Of a DNA stretch of 64,000 nucleotides, positions 58,481-64,000 are shown piece by piece. Position 1 is the first letter of the stretch; every line of letters starts with the position of its first letter. The notes below the pieces were generated by a model that saw only the letters and a list, made by a program, of their open reading frames with translations, made no database searches and had not been told where the DNA came from. Made by a program: the position numbers and the translations under genes. Source of the DNA: an uncultured Pseudomonadota bacterium (GTDB taxonomy: Bacteria > Myxococcota_A > UBA796 > SXON01); assembly GCA_903900265.1 (NCBI GenBank), contig CAIUMM010000040.1:1-64000 (forward strand), in the 5' to 3' direction.

Positions 58481-59592
58481 GGCGACAACTCAGCCGCGTC
58501 TTCGGTCCATGCCTTGCGGATCGTAGCGCCGCCGAGCACCTCCGCTCCCGAGTACAACACCACAGCTTGTCCGGGGCTGGCCGCGCGCGCAGGCGCACGA
58601 AAGCGCAGGCGCACCTTGCGCTCCGCCGTCTCCTCAACAGTACAAGCAAGCCGCGCGCCCCGATGACGAACCCGCGCCTCCACCGGCTCCCCGGGCTCGG
58701 GCTTGCGAATCCAGTGCATGCCAATCGCGTCCAACCCGAGATGCGCGAGGCGAGAATTGGGGCCCACCGTCACGCGGCGCGACGCCGCATCGATGTTGAG
58801 CACGTACAACGGCCCGACTTCCGGGGTGCTTGAGATGCCCAGCCCACGGCGCTGTCCCACCGTGAACGCGTGGTACGCAGCGTGACGACCGAGCACGCGC
58901 CCGCTCTCGTCCACGATATCCCCGGCGTAGTCTTCGACCTCCACGCCCGAGGCCGCAGCGCGTTCCGCGACGTGACTCTCTACGAAGCGGGCGTGATCAT
59001 CGTCCGGGATAAAGCACACCTCCATCGACTCCGGCTTCTGCGCCGTGCGCAGGCCCATGCGCTCCGCGTGGCCGCGCACCTCGGGCTTCGTCATCCCACC
59101 GAGCGGGAAAAGCGTACGTTCGAGCGCGTCAGGACGGATGGGGTACAGGAAGTAGGACTGGTCTTTGTCGGGGTCCGTCGCGCAATAGAGGCGGCCGTCG
59201 ATCACGCGGGCATAGTGGCCGGTGGCCAGCGCCTCTGCGCCGAGCGCACGAGCGCGCGACAACAGGATGTCGAACTTCAGCACGCCATTGCATTGTACGC
59301 AGGGGTTCGGAGTAAAACCAGCGAGGTAGTTATTGGCGAAGTCCGCCATGACCGCCTTGCTGAAGGCCTCCTGCAAGTTCAGCACGTAGAACGGGATCCC
59401 GAGTCGCGCCGCGACGGAGCGCGCGTCGAGCGCGTCATCGAGTCCGCAGCAATGCCCCGCCGGCGCCAACGTAGACGCAGGAGCATCGTGCAATTTCATG
59501 TGCACGCCGATCACCTCGTGCCCCGCCTCCACAAGGAGGCCGGCCGCAACCGAGGAGTCGACCCCACCGCTCATAGCAACAACAATGCGCAT
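58477..59592 (-). CDS. mnmA: tRNA 2-thiouridylase MnmA
   Basis: MnmA thiolates uridine 34 of tRNA for Lys, Glu and Gln. The 371 residues have the PP-loop MSGGVDSSVAAGLL at the very N-terminus, the first catalytic cysteine in NPCVQCNGVLKFD, the second in MEVCFIPDDDH, and TGHYARV, DKDQSYFLY, plus GQRRGLGISS. A C-terminal beta barrel completes the enzyme. Start ATG 59592. It is the first gene of a two-gene operon with rnc and is divergent from the cytochrome gene. Confidence 0.97.
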   Translation of the reverse strand: MRIVVAMSGGVDSSVAAGLLVEAGHEVIGVHMKLHDAPASTLAPAGHCCGLDDALDARSVAARLGIPFYVLNLQEAFSKAVMADFANNYLAGFTPNPCVQCNGVLKFDILLSRARALGAEALATGHYARVIDGRLYCATDPDKDQSYFLYPIRPDALERTLFPLGGMTKPEVRGHAERMGLRTAQKPESMEVCFIPDDDHARFVESHVAERAAASGVEVEDYAGDIVDESGRVLGRHAAYHAFTVGQRRGLGISSTPEVGPLYVLNIDAASRRVTVGPNSRLAHLGLDAIGMHWIRKPEPGEPVEARVRHRGARLACTVEETAERKVRLRFRAPARAASPGQAVVLYSGAEVLGGATIRKAWTEDAAELSP

Positions 59593-59690
59593 CGCCCCCG
59601 CTTACCCCGATGACGGGCGGGTTGCGCCCCCGAGACACAACCGCAGCACCTCCCCACAACCCGCCAATCGGCTTAGAAGCCCCTCACCGC

Positions 59691-60938
59691 ATGTCCAGAC
59701 CTTCATTTTCGACCAGCCGCCTTGTGATCGTCGCAACGCTCGCGCTCGCTGCCATCGGCATCGCGTGGGCGCGGGGACGCAAAAACGAAGCCGAGCCCGT
59801 AACGGCCTCCGAAGCCGAGACGAGCGCAGCGCCGGTCGTTCTGGAGCAGGCTGCCGCGGCGCCGCCCGCGCCAGCAGCTCCGCGACTGTTCACGCACGAC
59901 GGGGCGAATCCCGCGCTCCCGGTCACGCTCGACGTGCTCCCGGCAGGCCTCGCCTCGATGTCGGCGCAAGGGTGCAACGCCTGCCACGCCGCGGCGCACG
60001 ACACGTGGGCGACCTCGCGCCACGCCCACGCATGGTCCGATCCGGTTTTTCAGGCCGCGATCGCCAGCGCCGGCGACAGCACCGCCTGCCAATCCTGCCA
60101 CCTGCCCATCCAAGCGCAGCACGCCACGATCGCCACCGGCTACGTCGATGGCGCGATCTCGCGCCCCGAGCTCGTCGCAAACACTGCGTTTGACGCAGGC
60201 TTACGCGCAGAGGGTGTGACGTGCGTCGCATGTCACGTACGCACGCTCCCCGACGGCTCGGCCACCGTGCTCGGCTCGCGTCCATCGACCAACAGCCCGC
60301 ACAGCGTCACCGTCACCGACGAGCTGAGCAAGTCCGAGCTGTGCGCCACCTGCCATGAAGTGACGTGGCCCGGGGCTGACAAGCCCTACTACGGGACCTA
60401 CTCGGAGTGGACGGCCTCGGGCTGGTCCAAGGCCGGCGTTACCTGCCAGAGCTGCCACATGGCGCCTACGACCGGGGCCCAGATTCCCGGCACCAACGGA
60501 AGCGGCGCCGCCCACACGTTCGCGGCGGATCCTGCCCGCGCGCTCTCGGCGCTGGTGCGGATGCCAGGGACGATCCACCGTAACGAGCCTTTCGACCTGA
60601 CCCTCACGCTTCAGAACACCGGCGCGGGTCACTCCGTGCCCACCGGCAACCCTGCGAACACCGCGGTCGTGACCGTCGCGGTGCTGGACAGCGCAGGCAA
60701 GGAGCTGGCCGCAGCCTGGCCGCAGACCTTCGCGCGCACCGTCGAGGCCGTAGCGCCGTACAAGACGCTGACCGACACGCGCATCGCGTCGGGCGGACAA
60801 GCCAACGGCACGCACCGCTTCACGCCGTCCGTCAAAGGGGCCGCGGGGTTGGGCACCGTCGAGGTGCGCCTCACGCTCGGGAACGGCAAGGCCGCGCGCA
60901 CCGTCGTGCTCACGAAGGTACCCGTCAGCGTGGAGTAG
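59691..60938 (+). CDS. Pentahaem c-type cytochrome
   Basis: A 415-residue exported cytochrome. An N-terminal helix (VIVATLALAAIGIAWA) is an uncleaved anchor or signal. Five CxxCH haem-binding motifs are present: CNACH (C95), CQSCH (C133), CVACH (C178), CATCH (C218), CQSCH (C252), with scattered histidines for distal ligation. The C-terminal ~150 residues are a beta-sandwich (LVRMPGTIHRNEPFDLTLTL, TGAGHSVPTGNPANTAVVTV). The arrangement recalls multihaem cytochrome c554-like proteins; no maturation or reductase gene lies nearby. ATG 59691. The long Ala/Pro linker (residues 36-62) probably spans the periplasm. Electron partner unknown. Adjacent to the ECF sigma/cupin pair, which converges on it. 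Confidence 0.93.
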   Translation: MSRPSFSTSRLVIVATLALAAIGIAWARGRKNEAEPVTASEAETSAAPVVLEQAAAAPPAPAAPRLFTHDGANPALPVTLDVLPAGLASMSAQGCNACHAAAHDTWATSRHAHAWSDPVFQAAIASAGDSTACQSCHLPIQAQHATIATGYVDGAISRPELVANTAFDAGLRAEGVTCVACHVRTLPDGSATVLGSRPSTNSPHSVTVTDELSKSELCATCHEVTWPGADKPYYGTYSEWTASGWSKAGVTCQSCHMAPTTGAQIPGTNGSGAAHTFAADPARALSALVRMPGTIHRNEPFDLTLTLQNTGAGHSVPTGNPANTAVVTVAVLDSAGKELAAAWPQTFARTVEAVAPYKTLTDTRIASGGQANGTHRFTPSVKGAAGLGTVEVRLTLGNGKAARTVVLTKVPVSVE

Positions 60939-61445
60939 TCAGGGCGCGGGTGTCAGGGCGCCGCGCACGACCACCGCGAGCACGACATCGCCTTCAGCCA
61001 CGTACCCGTGGGTGACCGAAGCGTCGTTGTACAGCCGATCTCCCGCGCTCTCCCGCCGACCGTCGGCGAAGCGCATCGTGCCTTCAAGCACGACATACTC
61101 CTCTGAGCCAGCGTGGGAGTGCGCCGGAAAGTGCGCGCCCGACGCGACGCGAACGAGCCCGACATCGGCGCCCGTTGTGCGCGGCCCACCATCGAGATGA
61201 AAGGCGACCACGCCCTCAAAATCGGTGTTGGACCAAGCCAAAGGCCGCTCAGCCTGCTGGAAGATCGTCTCTACCGCGTCTTCCCCAAGGTCCCAGAGCG
61301 CAGCAACACGCCCCCGCCACGCCCGCCAGCCCGGCGCCACCACGCTCCCCAACAGACGCTCGCGCAGCCCCGCCGAACGAAGGGGCTTCGGTACCGCCGC
61401 CAACGCGAGTCCGACGACCGCCGCGCTCTCGTTGTCCCGGCTCAT
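60939..61445 (-). CDS. ChrR-like cupin anti-sigma factor, zinc motif degenerate
   Basis: A 168-residue protein downstream of an ECF sigma gene. The second half is a cupin: SGAHFPAHSHAGSEEYVVLE and TMRFADGRR, then YNDASVTHGYVAEGD, supplying the HxH...E and late His ligands. In ChrR the N-terminal anti-sigma domain binds zinc through a His and HxxxCxxC motif; here the first ~60 residues (LALAAVPKPLRSAGLRERLL) contain no Cys or His, so that site is gone. Possibly a cupin-only regulator or sensor. ATG 61445 overlaps the sigma gene stop (ATGA). It is immediately adjacent, stop to stop, to the cytochrome gene. Confidence 0.8.
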   Translation of the reverse strand: MSRDNESAAVVGLALAAVPKPLRSAGLRERLLGSVVAPGWRAWRGRVAALWDLGEDAVETIFQQAERPLAWSNTDFEGVVAFHLDGGPRTTGADVGLVRVASGAHFPAHSHAGSEEYVVLEGTMRFADGRRESAGDRLYNDASVTHGYVAEGDVVLAVVVRGALTPAP

Positions 61446-62032
61446 GCGGCCCCCAACACGTTGCGCAAGCGCGCGAGCCCAGCCGCCATGCGTGATTTGA
61501 CCGTACCTATGGGAATGGCGAGGTGCGCTGCGATCTCCGAGCTAGAGAGGCCGTCAAAATAGGCGCACTCCATCACGGCGCGCTGATCGCTGGTCAAGCC
61601 AGCGACCACCGCCCGTAAACGCTCGTGATCTCCCCGGTCGACGGCGTCTGGCGTAGCGTCCACCAGGCGATGCTCGACGCCGTCCAGCGGGTTCGCGCGC
61701 GCGCGGCCGGGCGATTTACAGCGGTCCAAGGCCCGGGAGCGCGTTCGCGTCACCAACCACGCACGCACGCTGCCTCGCGCCGCGTCGAAGTCGCCCGCCT
61801 TCCGCCAGACCTCGACGAACACGTCGTGGAGCAGGTCTTCCGCCTCTCCTTGGTTCTTCAAGATCCGCAGCCCTACGGCGAGCAACATGTCGGCGTAGCG
61901 GTCATAGAGCTGTCCGAGTGCGTGCTGATCTCCGGAGGCGACGCGCCGAACCAGCGCAGCGTCGAGTTCCGCGTCGGAATTGGCCGTGCTCCCTCCACGG
62001 GTTGCAGGCGCAGACTTCGAGGCGGAAGGCAT
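61442..62032 (-). CDS. ECF-type sigma factor (RpoE/ECF11-like)
   Basis: A 196-residue alternative sigma factor. Region 2 is LVRRVASGDQHALGQLYDRY and AEDLLHDVFVEVWRKAGDFD; region 4 reads LTSDQRAVMECAYFDGLSSS, then EIAAHLAIPIGTVKSRMAAG. The pairing with a ChrR-like cupin suggests the ECF11 group, which in Rhodobacter responds to singlet oxygen. The ATG at 62032 gives the usual length; an upstream ATG at 62122 would add 30 residues of no clear kind. The preceding gene, a carbamoyltransferase, ends 155 bp upstream. The promoter was not recognised. Confidence 0.93.
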   Translation of the reverse strand: MPSASKSAPATRGGSTANSDAELDAALVRRVASGDQHALGQLYDRYADMLLAVGLRILKNQGEAEDLLHDVFVEVWRKAGDFDAARGSVRAWLVTRTRSRALDRCKSPGRARANPLDGVEHRLVDATPDAVDRGDHERLRAVVAGLTSDQRAVMECAYFDGLSSSEIAAHLAIPIGTVKSRMAAGLARLRNVLGAA

Positions 62033-62187
62033 ACGGCCACCGGTAGCCGACCGGCGAGCGGATCGCCAACCCAGGTCGAAGCCGAGGAGCGGGGTCGAGG
62101 TGCGAGCGGGGAAAGCGACCATCACCCAACCGGTACGAGCGCGGCCGCACAACGGATCGCGGAAACTTCGGAGGAGACGGGGCGCGG

Positions 62188-63951
62188 TCAGTCCAGACCA
62201 AACTCGTCGGCCGCAGACTTCAACACCACCGCGGGTTGCTCCTCCTTCAACAACACGAAGGAGCCGATCACCAACGCGTCCATGCCGGTGCGCATGAAGC
62301 AACGCCAACCATCCAACGGCGAGCACACCATCGGCTCGCCCCGCACGTTCATGCTGGTGTTGATGAGCACCGGAACGCCGGTGCGCGCCCCGAACTGCGC
62401 GACGAGGTCGTAGTACAACGCGTCCTGATCGCGGGAGATGGTCTGAATCCGCGCGGATCCATCGACGTGCGTGGTGGCCGGGAGCGCGGGCCGCTCCGGG
62501 TTGACCGGCGCGACGAGCAACATGTAGGGCGAAGGACGATCGAGCTGAAACCAGTCACTGACGCGCTCTTCGAGCACCACGGGCGCGAAGGGACGAAAGC
62601 CCTCGCGCATTTTGATCTTGCGGTTGATGATGTCGCGCATCTCGGGGTCCCGGGGATCGCCGAGGATGCTGCGATGGCCCAACGCGCGCGGGCCCCACTC
62701 AAAACGCCCGTGAAACCAGCCGACCACCTTGCTCTCCGCGAGCAGTTCGACCGTACGGGCCAGCAAGGCCTCGCGGTCGAGGCGCACGTAGCGCGCGCCC
62801 GCCTCGTCCAGCACCGCCTGCACCGCGTCGTCGTCGTAGGCAGGACCGAGGTAGACGCTGGGAAGCCGGGGGAGTCTGGGTTTTTTCAGCAGTCCGTTCC
62901 ACGCCCACAACGCAGCGCCCATCGCGCCGCCCGCGTCTCCCGCCGAAGGTTGCACGAAGACGTCGTCTACCGGAGCGCGGCGCAGGATCTCCCCGTTCGC
63001 CACACAATTCAGCGCCACGCCGCCCGCAAGACAGAGCCGGGGAAGCCCGGTGGTGCGCACCACATGCGTAGCGAGCCGGACCATGGTGTCGTCGACCACC
63101 TCCTGAAGGGATCGAGCGACATCCTTATGAAATTGCGTGAGCTCTACTTCTTGATTCGGGCGTTCAAGCGGGCGGGCAGGCTGGCCCATCACCTGCTCGA
63201 AAGCCCGCGTAAACATATTTTCCCCGGCATCAAAGTCGAAATACTGCATGTCGAGCCGAAAGCTCCCATCGTCTTTGACGTGGACCATCTTTCGAATCGC
63301 GTCGACGTAGTTGGGCTGCCCGTACGGCGCGAGCCCCATGACCTTGTACTCGGCAGAGTTGATCTTGAAGCCGAGATAGTAGGTGAAGGCAGAGTACAAC
63401 AGCCCAAGCGAGTGCGGAAAGCGAGTTTCACCCTCCAATACCAAAGAGTTTTGACGGCCAGCCCCCCAAGAGGACGTGGCCCATTCACCCACGCCGTCCA
63501 CGGTCAAAACCCCAGCTTCATCCCAGCCCGAACAGAAAAAAGCGCTGGCGGCGTGGGAAAGGTGGTGCTCGGAGTACAGCAGCGGCCCGCCGTAGTCAAC
63601 CTCGTCCTTCAGCAACTTGCCAAGGCGAAGCTCGTGATTGATGACCGAGGGCAAGCGCCGAACAAAAGCACCGAGCCCGGACGGGAAGCGGTCTACATGC
63701 GAGCGTATGGACCGATCAAACTTTCGAAATGGCTTGTCGTAGAACACAACAGCATCGACCCCACGCATGCCGTCGCGCGACAGGTTCAACCCGCTCTCGG
63801 CGAGCACGTACCGGATCGCCTCTTTGGGAAAGCCGCTGTCATGCTTTTTGCGTGAAAATGCCTCTTCGGTCACGGCAGCGACGATGCGGCCGTCCTCGAT
63901 GAGGCAGGCTGCAGCGTCGTGGTAAAAGCAAGAGAGGCCAAGGATCCGCAT
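62188..63951 (-). CDS. NodU/CmcH family O-carbamoyltransferase
   Basis: A 587-residue carbamoyltransferase. The N-terminal Kae1-like domain has MRILGLSCFYHDAAACLIED and SEHHLSHAASAFF with metal-binding His residues, DGVGEWATSSWG, LCLAGGVALNCVANG, and PSAGDAGGAMGAAL. The C-terminal YrdC-like domain has GRFEWGPRALGHRSIL and a final LINTSMNVRGEPMVCSP. These enzymes use carbamoyl phosphate and ATP to carbamoylate sugars, antibiotics or polyketides. Start ATG 63951 directly gives the conserved MRILGLSCFYHD. A sugar or secondary metabolite substrate is likely; the polysaccharide genes 10 kb away may be relevant but this is inference. Confidence 0.96.
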   Translation of the reverse strand: MRILGLSCFYHDAAACLIEDGRIVAAVTEEAFSRKKHDSGFPKEAIRYVLAESGLNLSRDGMRGVDAVVFYDKPFRKFDRSIRSHVDRFPSGLGAFVRRLPSVINHELRLGKLLKDEVDYGGPLLYSEHHLSHAASAFFCSGWDEAGVLTVDGVGEWATSSWGAGRQNSLVLEGETRFPHSLGLLYSAFTYYLGFKINSAEYKVMGLAPYGQPNYVDAIRKMVHVKDDGSFRLDMQYFDFDAGENMFTRAFEQVMGQPARPLERPNQEVELTQFHKDVARSLQEVVDDTMVRLATHVVRTTGLPRLCLAGGVALNCVANGEILRRAPVDDVFVQPSAGDAGGAMGAALWAWNGLLKKPRLPRLPSVYLGPAYDDDAVQAVLDEAGARYVRLDREALLARTVELLAESKVVGWFHGRFEWGPRALGHRSILGDPRDPEMRDIINRKIKMREGFRPFAPVVLEERVSDWFQLDRPSPYMLLVAPVNPERPALPATTHVDGSARIQTISRDQDALYYDLVAQFGARTGVPVLINTSMNVRGEPMVCSPLDGWRCFMRTGMDALVIGSFVLLKEEQPAVVLKSAADEFGLD

Positions 63952-63959
63952 TCGGGAGC

Positions 63960-64000
63960 CTAACGCCGCAAGAGCGTCCAGGAGGCGACCAGCGCCCCAT
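63960..64000 (-). CDS. 3' end of a further minus-strand gene, probably membrane protein (partial)
   Basis: Reading in from the right edge, one frame ends ALVASWTLLRR then TAG at 63960-63962, 8 bp upstream of the carbamoyltransferase ATG. The hydrophobic end followed by arginines fits a membrane helix. Small SxtJ-like and DUF5989 membrane proteins often precede such carbamoyltransferases, so this may be one; only 12 codons are visible. Confidence 0.35.
   Translation of the reverse strand, partial: GALVASWTLLRR

Noticed and set aside
1..64000. tRNA, rRNA, insertion sequences, phage or integron traces
   Set aside because: None recognised: no transposase or integrase motif, no terminal inverted repeats flanking an ORF, no cloverleaf noticed. 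A tRNA scan was not possible.

Overview
The window is a 64 kb stretch of a high-GC, gene-dense Gram-negative chromosome. I see about 54 protein genes, no rRNA, no tRNA I could recognise, no CRISPR array and no insertion sequence. Outer-membrane machinery (BamA, Wza-type exporter), many short-signal lipoproteins with Asp-rich linkers, a MopE-like cysteine motif (CDGIDQDCDG), a Ser/Thr kinase with PEGA repeats, an alpha-2-macroglobulin/PBP1C pair and an ECF sigma/cupin pair together suggest a myxobacteria-like lineage (Myxococcota, formerly deltaproteobacteria). That assignment is inference from gene content; no marker-gene comparison was possible.

Layout. 1-3.1 kb: bamA (cut by the left edge) divergent from a small methyltransferase. 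3.2-10 kb: a cobalamin-type radical SAM enzyme, then dnaG and rpoD with an overlapping 26-codon ORF between them, then an orphan sensor kinase. 10-12.8 kb: rpsO-pnp operon on the minus strand. 12.9-19 kb: a minus-strand operon of Cys-rich lipoprotein, PEGA Ser/Thr kinase, radical SAM/SPASM enzyme with a second degenerate domain, ABC exporter and DUF1499 lipoprotein, facing a second radical SAM/SPASM gene. 20-22.8 kb: long-chain acyl-CoA synthetase and a PP2A-like phosphatase. 23-31 kb: alpha-2-macroglobulin and penicillin-binding protein 1C. 31-37 kb: Nudix hydrolase and two large beta-propeller-like lipoproteins. 37-39.4 kb: a lone tandem-domain bacterial microcompartment shell protein, an FG-GAP-like lipoprotein and an alpha/beta hydrolase. 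39.4-52.4 kb: a long one-directional minus-strand run (Wza, sugar-phosphate transferase, FtsB-like protein, MTAP, TPR lipoprotein, RodZ-like protein, RecO, lipoproteins and membrane proteins, PepP, CotH). 52.5-55.2 kb: Wzc-type tyrosine kinase/co-polymerase and a HEAT lipoprotein. 55.2-64 kb: radical SAM-like pseudoenzyme, stand-alone E2-type acyltransferase, M24 peptidase, rnc-mnmA, pentahaem cytochrome, ECF sigma with ChrR-like cupin, and a NodU/CmcH carbamoyltransferase.

How the parts fit. Housekeeping genes (bamA, dnaG, rpoD, rpsO, pnp, recO, rnc, mnmA) are interleaved with envelope and secretion genes. The A2M/PBP1C pair should act in the periplasm on proteases and wall repair, and Wza, Wzc and the initiating transferase form the start and export part of a capsule or exopolysaccharide pathway lacking visible Wzx/Wzy. 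The least explained parts are the isolated microcompartment shell protein, the radical SAM-exporter-kinase operon, and the radical SAM domains that have lost their cluster cysteines. Several signal-peptide genes also lack an ordinary start codon in a sensible place.
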